Part shown: piece after piece, positions 6,070 to 13,206 of the stretch | How positions within the stretch are numbered: the stretch's first letter is position 1 | Layout: each line of letters starts with the position of its first letter | Assembly (NCBI GenBank): GCA_007050885.1 | Contig: SMYQ01000066.1 | Location: 1-14,021, forward strand | Length of the DNA: 14,021 bases | Direction of reading: 5' to 3' | Source of the DNA: Candidatus Bathyarchaeota archaeon | GTDB lineage: Archaea > Thermoproteota > Bathyarchaeia > 40CM-2-53-6 > RBG-13-38-9 | Program-made: the position numbers and the translations under genes | Notes under the pieces: generated by a model | The model's database searches: none | Seen by the model: the letters and a program-made list of their open reading frames with translations, nothing else | What the model was told of the DNA's origin: nothing

Positions 6070-6321
6070 ATGTCTACAGGTCTCAACGCAGATCTGATAG
6101 TAACTTACCTCACACGTGAAGGTGATCTCTATGACGTCTACTCAGATGTGAAGGGTGAATATTACTGGCGTAGACAACGTAACTACAGGGGTGAATCACC
6201 ATTTGGAGCTTTTGATTTACTAAGTTCATCGAAACTTGATCTCTTACGAATCGCTCTCAAGAAAGGGTGGATTAAACTTATTCGCGGAAAACTTCCTATA
6301 GAAAAATATGTGACAATATGA
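6070..6321 (+). CDS. Small basic hypothetical protein (83 aa)
   Basis: I do not recognise this family. The ATG at 6070 was chosen because GGTGGAG (6060-6066) just upstream is a strong SD; TTG (6058) and GTG (6061) are in frame but overlap it. The 83-residue product is soluble and rich in tyrosine and arginine, with YYWRRQRNYRGES (31-43) in the middle and a basic amphipathic end (KLDLLRIALKKGWIKLIRGK, 55-74). It has no cysteines, signal peptide or membrane helix. It sits between the TBP unit and a convergent transferase gene. A nucleic-acid or membrane-surface role would be speculation based on charge alone. Confidence 0.7.
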   Translation: MSTGLNADLIVTYLTREGDLYDVYSDVKGEYYWRRQRNYRGESPFGAFDLLSSSKLDLLRIALKKGWIKLIRGKLPIEKYVTI

Positions 6322-6358
6322 TTTTTAGCATGTCCTATCAAACTTTTTAATGAAATTC

Positions 6359-6386
6359 AAAGAATTCATGTTATATTGAATTCTTT
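6359..6386. terminator. Palindromic hairpin between convergent genes
   Basis: AAAGAATTC (6359-6367) and GAATTCTTT (6378-6386) form a perfect 9-bp stem with a ten-base loop, at the junction of the converging 83-residue protein gene and the DUF2064 gene. The TGA stop of the latter (6366-6368) lies in the left arm. It may end transcripts from both sides. Confidence 0.5.
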
Positions 6387-7091
6387 AAGTTTATTGCGAG
6401 TGTGGGGAGCTAATTCAGGATTTTTAGATAGTTCCATTTTCAACTTTTTCATGTCTCTTGGAACATCAACATCATAGTGAATTTCGGTTTGAAGTAGTCT
6501 AATAGACATCAAACTAGCTCTATTTGTAATTTCTGAAAGTGATATGTCTATTTCACCTTTTTTTTGAAACATGCCTTTGAAATTGAAGTCTGTATTTTTA
6601 CGTAATCCAATCAAATATACTCCACCATCAATTCCAGGTCCGATAACCATGACTTTTTCATCTGAGTATTTTTGATCCTGAAGAAGTTCAAAGGCACTTT
6701 TCAGATGGTCATATTTCAAAGTAGGTATGTCACCTCCTATAACTACACACATTTGATACCCCGCATCAAATGCCTTAGAGAATGCACTATTCATTCTCTG
6801 GTCGAAAGTATCTCCTTCTTGAAGTTTAAAATGAGAAACATTGATGGGTCTTTTTAGACGATGAATCAAATCTTTTATCTTATTCAATCCTCTTTGTGGA
6901 GTATATGAAATCATAAGGTCGAAATTATTTTCCGTAACATAGCGATCTATAGTCTCAACGACATCCATTAAAAATGATTCATATAGCTCTGTGACCTGGT
7001 CAATATTCAAAGATGATTTACCGACAAGTCTTGTTTTGACAAAGCTTGGAATTGGAGCTTTAGTGAATAATATCACACAACTGTTATTCAT
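6366..7091 (-). CDS. DUF2064 / TIGR04282-type nucleotidyl/glycosyl transferase
   Basis: This 241-residue member of the family named rSAM/selenodomain-associated transferase 1 (DUF2064) has a GT-A/nucleotidyltransferase-like fold. Motifs in order: KAPIPSFVKTRL (11-22), the phosphate-binding start; QEGDTFDQRM (91-100); GGDIPTL (119-125), the likely metal-binding acidic loop; GPGIDGGVYLIGL (151-163); and DVDVPRD (208-214). The biochemical reaction of the family is not firmly established, though sugar or nucleotide transfer is expected from the fold. The gene diverges from a GT2 gene 132 bases away, and DUF2064 proteins often neighbour such glycosyltransferases, suggesting a shared pathway. Neither a selenodomain protein nor a radical SAM protein is in the window, so the family name says little here. 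Confidence 0.87.
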   Translation of the reverse strand: MNNSCVILFTKAPIPSFVKTRLVGKSSLNIDQVTELYESFLMDVVETIDRYVTENNFDLMISYTPQRGLNKIKDLIHRLKRPINVSHFKLQEGDTFDQRMNSAFSKAFDAGYQMCVVIGGDIPTLKYDHLKSAFELLQDQKYSDEKVMVIGPGIDGGVYLIGLRKNTDFNFKGMFQKKGEIDISLSEITNRASLMSIRLLQTEIHYDVDVPRDMKKLKMELSKNPELAPHTRNKLKEFNIT

Positions 7092-7223
7092 TGTTTCTCA
7101 ACACTGTTAGCCCATTTTTTTCATAAGTTAATAATATTCGAATGTTTTTTCATATTATAAATCTCATCCAATCAAAAGTAATATTATCATCATTATCCTT
7201 AGCTACATCTGTCGTTGTAAACC
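7092..7223. promoter_or_regulatory. Divergent promoter region, DUF2064 / GT2
   Basis: This is a 132-base AT-rich gap between divergent starts. TTATAAAT (7155-7162) is the best TATA candidate for the GT2 gene, predicting a start near 7185 and a leader of about 40 bases. The palindrome ATTCGAAT (7136-7143) lies in the middle and could be an operator shared by both genes. I see no clear SD before the GT2 ATG. Assignments are tentative. Confidence 0.3.
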
Positions 7224-7931
7224 ATGCATTCTGAAAAAACACTAAGACCAAAGGTATGCTTGATTATTCCAGCATTAAACGAATCTTCAGCAATAGCTAA
7301 AGTGATTGATGATATCCCAACCGAGTTGGTAGATAAAGTAATAATTGTGGATAATGGTAGTACCGATAACACTTCTAAAATAGCAAAGAGTCATGGTGCG
7401 ACAGTAATATTAGAGTCAAGAAGAGGATACGGAAACGCTTGTTTAGCAGGGATCTCTTTTCTTGAGAAGTTTCCACCTGAAATAGTTGTTTTCATTGATG
7501 GAGATTACAGCAGTGATCCAAAAGAGATCGACAAAATCCTCATGCCAATTTTAAAAGATGAAGCCGATCTTGTCATAGGTTATCGTTCCTCTTCAAAAAT
7601 GGAGAAAGAGTCTATGCCACTACATGCTAAGTTTGGAAATTGGTTTGCGTTAAATCTTATCAATATCCTATACGGACGGTCATTTGAGGATCTAGGGCCT
7701 TTCAGAGCTATCAAATGGGACAATCTCAAAAGTCTGAAAATGAAATCGCCTACCTATGGTTGGACAGTAGAAATGATGGTAAAGGCTCTTCGTAGAAAAA
7801 TGCGGATAACAGAGGTTGAAGTTAGTTACAGAAAAAGGATTGGAAAATCAAAGATATCAGGAACTGTAACAGGAACTATGAAAGCTGGATACCATATAAT
7901 CGCAACAATAATACACAACTCAATGAGGTAA
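7224..7931 (+). CDS. Glycosyltransferase family 2 (DPM1-like)
   Basis: This 235-residue GT-A enzyme of the dolichol-phosphate-mannose-synthase type probably transfers a sugar from a nucleotide donor to a polyprenyl phosphate or lipid. Visible are the PALNE start (16-20), VDNGSTD (42-48) for nucleotide binding, GYGNACLAGI (68-77), FIDGDYSSDP (90-99) with the metal-binding DGD, GYRSSS (119-124), DLGPFRAI (156-163), and YGW (178-180) next to the catalytic-loop region. The C-terminal basic stretch YRKRIGKSK (202-210) is typical. It lacks the C-terminal transmembrane pair of some relatives. If it makes polyprenyl-P-sugar, that would supply donors for a GT-C enzyme such as the PIG-V-like protein at 1858; this is inference. 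The zinc importer genes start 41 bases later. Confidence 0.9.
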   Translation: MHSEKTLRPKVCLIIPALNESSAIAKVIDDIPTELVDKVIIVDNGSTDNTSKIAKSHGATVILESRRGYGNACLAGISFLEKFPPEIVVFIDGDYSSDPKEIDKILMPILKDEADLVIGYRSSSKMEKESMPLHAKFGNWFALNLINILYGRSFEDLGPFRAIKWDNLKSLKMKSPTYGWTVEMMVKALRRKMRITEVEVSYRKRIGKSKISGTVTGTMKAGYHIIATIIHNSMR

Positions 7932-7940
7932 GTTTGTGCT

Positions 7941-7972
7941 GCAATTAATCATCAAATACTTTCTAGAAGATT
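7941..7972 (+). promoter_or_regulatory. Possible leaderless promoter and operator of the zinc-importer operon
   Basis: AATTAATC (7943-7950) lies about 26 bases upstream of the ATG at 7973, the spacing expected if transcription begins at or next to the start codon. No SD precedes the ATG, which suits a leaderless mRNA. The 8-bp palindrome TTCTAGAA (7961-7968) lies between this box and the ATG, where a metal-sensing repressor could block initiation. No regulator gene is in the window. All of this is inference. Confidence 0.3.
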
Positions 7973-8896
7973 ATGAATATGAATAGAATAAACTATATCA
8001 CGATTATAGTTACAATAATAGTCATCATAACTATTGGATTAGTCTCTCTCCACCAATCTTCAGACTTGAATTATGTTGAAAAACCTAGAGTTGTTGTAAC
8101 AATTCTTCCTCAAGAGGAGTTCATTGAGAAAATTGCAGGAGATAAAGTGTCAATTACAACTATGGTGCCTCCTGGAGCAAGTCCACATACCTATGAGCCA
8201 CGTCCAAGTCAGATGAAAGAAATTACTGAAGCAGAGATGTACGCCAAAGTTGGTTCAGGACTTGATTTCGAACTTGTCTGGATGCCAAAAATCATAGAAA
8301 CAAATCCAAATATGCTAATAATTGATAGCAGTAAAGGTATCAAACTAATCGAAACAATAGCTGACAATGAAAATGGAGAACATGAAACTAACGAACGAGA
8401 ACATGCAAGAAAGGATCCTCATTTCTGGCTTTCCCCTAAAAATGTGATAATTATGGTGGAAAATCTCTATGAGGGCCTTGTAAAAATAGATCCTGATAAC
8501 AAAAGATTCTATACTGAGAATAAAGATGCGTACATAGAATCGTTGAAAGAACTTGATAGCACAATAATGCAGACCTTCTCAGGCTTAAAGACTAAGAAGT
8601 TTATGGTATATCATGATTCTTGGGATTATTTAGCCTACGATTACGGTCTAGAACAGATTCCAATTCAGAAAGAAGGTAAAGAACCAACACCTGAAGGCAT
8701 AGCAAATCTAATCGATCAAGCACGTGAAAATAATATAACTATCATATTCGCTTCACCAGAATTTGAAATTCAGACTGCCAAGACTATTGCGGAAGAGATA
8801 GATGGAAGTGTTATCTTGATAAGTCCTCTGGCAAAAGATTACATTGAAAATTTGAAAAGAATGTCTGATGAAATATCAAAAAGTTTGAACGAATAA
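7973..8896 (+). CDS. znuA: Zinc/manganese ABC transporter substrate-binding protein (ZnuA/TroA family)
   Basis: This extracytoplasmic metal-binding protein is anchored by an N-terminal hydrophobic segment (residues 8-25), with no lipobox Cys. The cluster A-I features are TILPQEEFIEKIAGD (43-57), PPGASPHTYEP (67-76) with ligand H72, DPHFWLSP (148-155) with H150, and MVYHDSW (211-217) with H214. An acidic/histidine loop (NGEHETNEREH, 134-144) just before the second ligand points to zinc rather than manganese. The fourth-ligand motif, normally LDPL, here reads ISPL (283-286), so the usual Asp is missing. The stop TAA shares its last A with the znuC start (TAATG), indicating tight coupling. Two in-frame ATGs (7973, 7979) are possible starts. 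Metal specificity is inferred. Confidence 0.92.
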   Translation: MNMNRINYITIIVTIIVIITIGLVSLHQSSDLNYVEKPRVVVTILPQEEFIEKIAGDKVSITTMVPPGASPHTYEPRPSQMKEITEAEMYAKVGSGLDFELVWMPKIIETNPNMLIIDSSKGIKLIETIADNENGEHETNEREHARKDPHFWLSPKNVIIMVENLYEGLVKIDPDNKRFYTENKDAYIESLKELDSTIMQTFSGLKTKKFMVYHDSWDYLAYDYGLEQIPIQKEGKEPTPEGIANLIDQARENNITIIFASPEFEIQTAKTIAEEIDGSVILISPLAKDYIENLKRMSDEISKSLNE

Positions 8897-9645
8897 TGAA
8901 ATCTATAGTAGATTTGAAAGATATCTGGGTATATTATGACGAAAAAATAGTATTGGAAAATATCAATTTAGTCGTAAAAGAAAATGATTTTCTAGGAATA
9001 ATTGGACCTAATGGTGGAGGCAAGACAACCCTACTGAAAGTTATTCTAGGATTGATCAAACCAAACAGAGGAGATGTCAAAGTATTTGGAGGCTTGGTAG
9101 AGAATAATAGAGCACTTATAGGATATGTTCCTCAACTCAGCCAATTCGATACTGATTTCCCAGCCACAGTTTTGGATGTTGTAATGACTGGTAGATTAAA
9201 CCAAACAAGAATGTTCAGAAGATATAATGCAGAAGATAAGAAAATTGCGAACAAAGTGATTGAAGAAGTAAATATGAGTCATTTACAGCATCATGCAATC
9301 GGAAAACTATCTGGGGGTGAAAGACAACGAGTCTTTATGGCAAGAGCTCTAGCTTCAGAGCCTAAACTTCTACTTTTAGATGAGCCAACAGCAAATGTGG
9401 ATAAGAATCTGGATACAAAACTGTGGGAATTCTTTAATGATTTAAAAAAGACAACACCCATAATCTTGGTTACACATGACATATCTGCTGTTTCAATATA
9501 CGTAGATAAGATCGCTTGCTTAAACAGAAGACTTCACTATCAAGGAACAAAAGAGATCACACCCGAAGCTCTGGAAGACACTTACAAATGTCCTGTTGAA
9601 TTGATTGCACATGGTCTACCTCATAGAGTTCTCAAAGAACACTGA
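8896..9645 (+). CDS. znuC: Metal ABC transporter ATP-binding protein (ZnuC type)
   Basis: The cytoplasmic ATPase of the metal importer has all ATPase motifs: Walker A GPNGGGKTT (37-45), Q-loop glutamine Q80 in GYVPQ, ABC signature LSGGERQ (138-144), Walker B LLLLDEP (158-164) and the H-loop histidine H194 in VTHD. The C-terminal CPVELIAHGLPHRVL (232-246) is characteristic of zinc/manganese family ATPases and carries conserved histidines, possibly for metal sensing. At 249 residues it is of normal length. The start overlaps the znuA stop by one base, and the permease follows 14 bases later. The importer assignment is firm; zinc over manganese is probable. Confidence 0.95.
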   Translation: MKSIVDLKDIWVYYDEKIVLENINLVVKENDFLGIIGPNGGGKTTLLKVILGLIKPNRGDVKVFGGLVENNRALIGYVPQLSQFDTDFPATVLDVVMTGRLNQTRMFRRYNAEDKKIANKVIEEVNMSHLQHHAIGKLSGGERQRVFMARALASEPKLLLLDEPTANVDKNLDTKLWEFFNDLKKTTPIILVTHDISAVSIYVDKIACLNRRLHYQGTKEITPEALEDTYKCPVELIAHGLPHRVLKEH

Positions 9646-9659
9646 AGAGTACCTCAGAT

Positions 9660-10463
9660 ATGATAGAAATTCTCCAGTACGAATTTATGAGAAATGCTAT
9701 GATTGCCGGATTATTGGCAAGCATAGCCTGTGGAGTAGTAGGCTCATTTATAGTCGTAAAGAGAATGGTTTTCATAAGTGGAGGAATAGCTCACTCCTCC
9801 TTTGGAGGAATAGGTCTAGGCTATCTATTAGGATTTAACCCAATCATTGGGGCTCTTATTTTTTCTCTTCTATCAGCTTTGGGAATAGGTGTAATTACTG
9901 AAAAAGGTGGACGACGCCAAGACACTGCCATCGGAATTTTATGGGCAGTCGGAATGGCATTAGGAATAATTTTTATCGGTTTAACACCAGGATATGCTCC
10001 CGATCTTTTCAGCTATCTATTTGGAAATATTCTAACAGTACCAAACTCCGATCTGATTCTAATGTCAATACTTGATATTATAATAATTGGAATCATATTC
10101 CTTCTTTACAAAGAACTCTTAGCAGTATCTTTTGACGAAGAACATGCATCTATATCTGGAATCCCTTCGAGCAAGTTAAATCTAATGATTATGTGTTTAA
10201 CGGCATTAACAGTTGTAATGCTGATCAGAATCGTAGGAATGATACTTGTCATAGCTTTATTGACTATACCTGCTGCAGTAAGTGAACTCTTCAATACGAG
10301 ATTAAAGAATATACTATTTCATTCTGTAATTTTAAGTGCTGTATTTGCTATAATAGGTCTATTCGCTTCATATCTTTTTGATCTAGCATCTGGGGCGACT
10401 ATCATACTTACCGCTGGAATCGCTTTTTTCATAGCAGTATTGATTAAAAACCAGTATTCATGA
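9660..10463 (+). CDS. znuB: Metal ABC transporter permease (ZnuB type)
   Basis: This 267-residue ABC-3 family permease has about eight hydrophobic helices (around 15-34, 40-57, 61-80, 91-109, 132-149, 173-206, 220-240, 243-262). Family hallmarks are the early segment ACGVVGSFIVVKRMVFISGGIAHSSFGG, written here as positions 23-50, and the cytoplasmic coupling region near VSFDEEHASISGIP (156-169) that contacts the ATPase. VVMLIRIVGMILVIALL (185-201) matches the typical late helix. It should form the translocation pore with ZnuA and ZnuC, whose genes are directly upstream. No truncation or odd composition is seen. The SD before the ATG is weak, so coupling to znuC translation is likely. Confidence 0.94.
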   Translation: MIEILQYEFMRNAMIAGLLASIACGVVGSFIVVKRMVFISGGIAHSSFGGIGLGYLLGFNPIIGALIFSLLSALGIGVITEKGGRRQDTAIGILWAVGMALGIIFIGLTPGYAPDLFSYLFGNILTVPNSDLILMSILDIIIIGIIFLLYKELLAVSFDEEHASISGIPSSKLNLMIMCLTALTVVMLIRIVGMILVIALLTIPAAVSELFNTRLKNILFHSVILSAVFAIIGLFASYLFDLASGATIILTAGIAFFIAVLIKNQYS

Positions 10464-10505
10464 TTTGAATTCTAACATCAATTCTTTTTGGGACAGTGTA
10501 GATGA

Positions 10506-11330
10506 TTGATAGATCGATCTCTTATTGAATCTGCTATAGAAAGGGCAAATAACATATTCAAAATAAGAATTCCAGTCAGAAAAACAAGCAAAAAGCAGTT
10601 CATTGGACCGGCTAGATACGACTTCATGAAAGATTCCGTCGAACTAATCCCAAGCTTCATTGAAGAATATTGCAGTAAATTCAATTCTGAAGAGAAACTC
10701 ATTACTCATGCTATCTGTCATGAGTTTGGGCATGCAAAAGAAAGTAGATGTTTTGCACAAGGAGAAATATTTCCGTATTACCTAAAGATCTCAAAAATAT
10801 CCAAAATAGCTAAACCGATTGCCCTAAGTCTTCACAGTTTAAACAACCCTATAGGATACGTTATGAATGGCCTAATAGATTATTCAATAGATTACGAACT
10901 GAAAAATTTCAGGATAAAAAATGTTGCCGCGAGATACAAAATAAATCTTATGAAAAAATATTTACTATCAAAAAATTCTGCCAAGAAAAAAAGTATGCTG
11001 ACTGATAAACTTCAGGCATTGTTCAATCTTACAATTGATATTGGATATTATGATTTCGCAGAACTTACTAACCCTGAAAAAGAAGTTATTATTGACTACT
11101 ACAAATACAACGAATTATTTGAAAAATGGTCTTCAATAAAGTCCATTATGAAATCAAGAAATTTCTGTGAAGTTGATAATTTTTATGAAACAATGCAGAG
11201 CTTATTCTCAGAGCTACTAGGTATAAAAATAAGCACGAATTCACATTCGCGAGTAGAGCTTACAACCAAATTCGGTAGTTTACCAGACTTTTGGAAAAAA
11301 GATGTCTATAATCTACTATATCTTGGTTGA
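10506..11330 (+). CDS. HEXXH protein, putative zinc metallopeptidase of unknown family
   Basis: I do not recognise the family. The 274-residue soluble protein holds CHEFGHAKESRC (71-82), a HEXXH zinc-protease motif (H72, E73, H76) flanked by C71 and C82. About 45 residues later, NGLIDYSIDYEL (121-132) offers D125 or D129 as a third metal ligand, an arrangement resembling gluzincin-type predicted peptidases. The rest is charged and helical; no signal peptide or transmembrane helix is evident, though 97-120 is fairly hydrophobic. It lies 42 bases after znuB on the same strand and is probably co-transcribed with the zinc importer. The start used is TTG at 10506; the nearest in-frame ATG (10626) would remove 40 residues but keep the HEXXH. 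Catalytic activity is inferred from the motif only. Confidence 0.75.
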   Translation: MIDRSLIESAIERANNIFKIRIPVRKTSKKQFIGPARYDFMKDSVELIPSFIEEYCSKFNSEEKLITHAICHEFGHAKESRCFAQGEIFPYYLKISKISKIAKPIALSLHSLNNPIGYVMNGLIDYSIDYELKNFRIKNVAARYKINLMKKYLLSKNSAKKKSMLTDKLQALFNLTIDIGYYDFAELTNPEKEVIIDYYKYNELFEKWSSIKSIMKSRNFCEVDNFYETMQSLFSELLGIKISTNSHSRVELTTKFGSLPDFWKKDVYNLLYLG

Positions 11331-11331
11331 G

Positions 11332-11405
11332 ATTACTTAGGTAATAAATTAGTTAACATGGCTTTTTGGAAAAATAACATCTAGACTCATTTATTCTTTA
11401 AGAAT
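11332..11405. terminator. Convergent intergenic region with small palindromes
   Basis: Between the HEXXH gene and the converging S16 protease gene are ATTAC-TTAG-GTAAT (11332-11345), TTTTT-GG-AAAAA (11363-11374) and ATTCTT-T-AAGAAT (11393-11405), the last touching the TAA stop of the protease gene. Each stem is short, but the T and A runs in the middle would supply U tracts on both strands. Confidence 0.35.
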
Positions 11406-12335
11406 TATTGAATCATAAACTTCTATGATGTTGTTTACTTCAATAATATCTAGCTCGTAACCTTCATCTCTAATATAATCTTCAATATTGATTAGTTCAG
11501 GTTTAGTAGTTATTATTGTCAGCCCTGGTGCGGGATGTGTTTCCTCCGTCTTATAAACGACAGCTACGCTCTGTTCATATGGTACTAGAAACTTTTTTGC
11601 ATCAAATCTCGCACTTGCTAATGCCTTTTCAATTAAACCACCTACTTTTCCAATAGAACCATCAGGATTGATTGTTCCAGTCATTAGAATACTAGGATCT
11701 ACTGTTTCATCATTAATCGCTGCAAGCAACGCGACTGTTATCGCTGCTCCAGCGCTAGGACCATCTAAAATTTCAGTTTCACTATCAGCTATTACAGTTA
11801 GTATTACATCTGTAGTTTTAAGAGATTGATTTGTCAATTCTTCGGCAACAAGAATAGCTGTATTTGCACTTGTCTGGAGATCTATCCCTATCTTAGGTTC
11901 TGTATTGATTAGAAGTCTTCCTTCACCCTCTCTAAGTTCCAGATGAACCATCATAATAATGCCTTCATACACCAACTCACTCATTGATCCGCTTACGGTG
12001 CGAACTGCTACTATGTTAATCTGGGATCTACCTGATATTCCGAAATTGCCTGTTCCATTAGATCTCGAAAGTCGAGAATAATAATCAGCCTGTGATTTGT
12101 AATAGGATAGTTGATTTTCTAGAAGGGTTAATTCCTGCTTCATCGAATTGATTGTTTTTGTAAGGTTCTGATTTTGGAAAATCAAAGCCTCATATTGATC
12201 GGATTGGGTTTTTGGACGATCTAGATTTGAAAGAACTACAGAAGCTAATGAGATGTTGACTAGAATACTTATGATTAGTACTATCTTGAGAGTTTTTTTC
12301 GTGTTATCTAATGGTGGCTCCAACTTACATCTCAT
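11391..12335 (-). CDS. Membrane-anchored S16 (Lon-like) serine protease, COG1750 type
   Basis: The 314-residue protein has one N-terminal membrane helix (about 16-36), a predicted coiled coil rich in Q, L and E (45-90), and a C-terminal S16 protease domain (about 104-290). The catalytic dyad is visible: S194 in DGPSAGAAIT (191-200) and K237 in GGLIEKALA (232-240), with TGTINPDGSIGKVGG (219-233) between them. There is no AAA+ ATPase domain, unlike Lon, so it belongs to the stand-alone archaeal S16 proteases (COG1750 type). The topology probably puts the protease domain outside the cytoplasm. A TATA-like TTTAAG on the minus strand near 12361 is 26 bases before the ATG, suggesting a leaderless mRNA. 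It diverges from the PAC2-Hsp20 genes. Confidence 0.88.
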   Translation of the reverse strand: MRCKLEPPLDNTKKTLKIVLIISILVNISLASVVLSNLDRPKTQSDQYEALIFQNQNLTKTINSMKQELTLLENQLSYYKSQADYYSRLSRSNGTGNFGISGRSQINIVAVRTVSGSMSELVYEGIIMMVHLELREGEGRLLINTEPKIGIDLQTSANTAILVAEELTNQSLKTTDVILTVIADSETEILDGPSAGAAITVALLAAINDETVDPSILMTGTINPDGSIGKVGGLIEKALASARFDAKKFLVPYEQSVAVVYKTEETHPAPGLTIITTKPELINIEDYIRDEGYELDIIEVNNIIEVYDSIILKE

Positions 12336-12375
12336 GCTACCGCATCAATAACTCAAACTTAAACTTGTTCATTAC

Positions 12376-12383
12376 TATAAAAT
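12376..12383 (+). promoter_or_regulatory. TATA box for the PAC2-Hsp20 unit
   Basis: TATAAAAT predicts transcription start near 12405, with a leader of about 45 bases containing AAGGT (12437-12441), a weak SD seven bases before the ATG at 12449. The palindrome GATTAATC (12406-12413) sits right at the predicted start of the transcript, where an operator would act. The whole 113-base gap also serves the divergent protease gene. Confidence 0.4.
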
Positions 12384-12448
12384 AGAATAGAGTTGATTCC
12401 AAAAAGATTAATCAAGCCGATTTATCCAATTAATGTAAGGTTTTAATT

Positions 12449-13195
12449 ATGTCTGAAGAGATGCGGATCATAGAAACCAAGCCTCTTGATTCCGTAAAAA
12501 ATTGTCTTGTTGGTATGCCAGATACAGGATTAACCGGTATGATCGCTGTAAGTCAGATAGTAGAATCAATGAAGTTGCCGGAAATTGGACACGTAGAATC
12601 AGATCTATTGCCACCTGTTATGGTAATCCATGATGGTGAACCAAAGGTTCCGATTAGATTGTTTGGTGACTCGAATCTCACGGTACTAACTTCAGAGACG
12701 CCGATTGGCGCTAGAGCTATTGCCCCTCTCTCAAGAACCTTAACTGATTGGGCTATCAAAAAGAAGGTTGAGATGCTTGTCTCAGTTAGTGGTATCGCAG
12801 TTCAGAATCGGATGGAAATCAAAATACCTCAAGTTTTTGGAGTTGCAACAAACGTAAAAGGTAAGAAGCGTTTAAAAGAAGCTGAAATCCAAGTATTGGA
12901 AGAAGGATTCATGGTAGGCCCACACGCCATGATTGTTAGAGAATCATTATCGAAAGGGCTCACAAATATAGTTATACTTGCTCAATCACATTCAGGATAT
13001 CCTGATCCTGGAGCTGCAGCATCAGCAATAAATGCAGTGAATAAACTACTAAATCTAGAAGTGGATGTTAAAAAGCTCCTTGAAGATGCTGAGGACATTA
13101 GGGTAAAAACACGTGAACTCATGCAAAGAACCAATAAATCTTTTGAGGGAATGGCTAAAACGCAAGAGCAGGAACTTCCGGCAATGTATGGATAA
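12449..13195 (+). CDS. PAC2-family proteasome assembly chaperone homologue
   Basis: This 248-residue archaeal PAC2-domain protein is related to the eukaryotic proteasome assembly chaperones PAC1/PAC2 and to archaeal PbaA/PbaB. PAC2 features are LVGMPDTGLTGMIAV (20-34), LLPPVMVIHDGEP (53-65), VSVSGIAVQN (111-120), GFMVGPHAMIV (153-163), and YPDPGAAASAINAVNKLL (184-201). The C-terminus from about 220 is a charged tail ending MYG, which fits the HbYX pattern (hydrophobic-Tyr-any) used by proteasome activators to dock on the 20S core. Pyrococcus PbaB is known to use such a tail. The Hsp20 gene follows after 11 bases, so the two are probably co-transcribed. Whether it assembles or activates proteasomes here is inference. 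Confidence 0.9.
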   Translation: MSEEMRIIETKPLDSVKNCLVGMPDTGLTGMIAVSQIVESMKLPEIGHVESDLLPPVMVIHDGEPKVPIRLFGDSNLTVLTSETPIGARAIAPLSRTLTDWAIKKKVEMLVSVSGIAVQNRMEIKIPQVFGVATNVKGKKRLKEAEIQVLEEGFMVGPHAMIVRESLSKGLTNIVILAQSHSGYPDPGAAASAINAVNKLLNLEVDVKKLLEDAEDIRVKTRELMQRTNKSFEGMAKTQEQELPAMYG

Positions 13196-13206
13196 TATAG
13201 AGCAAT

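Noticed and set aside
9605..9838. 77-codon frame overlapping the znuC end and znuB start
   Set aside because: It is in an alternative frame across two certain genes; the peptide has no family features.
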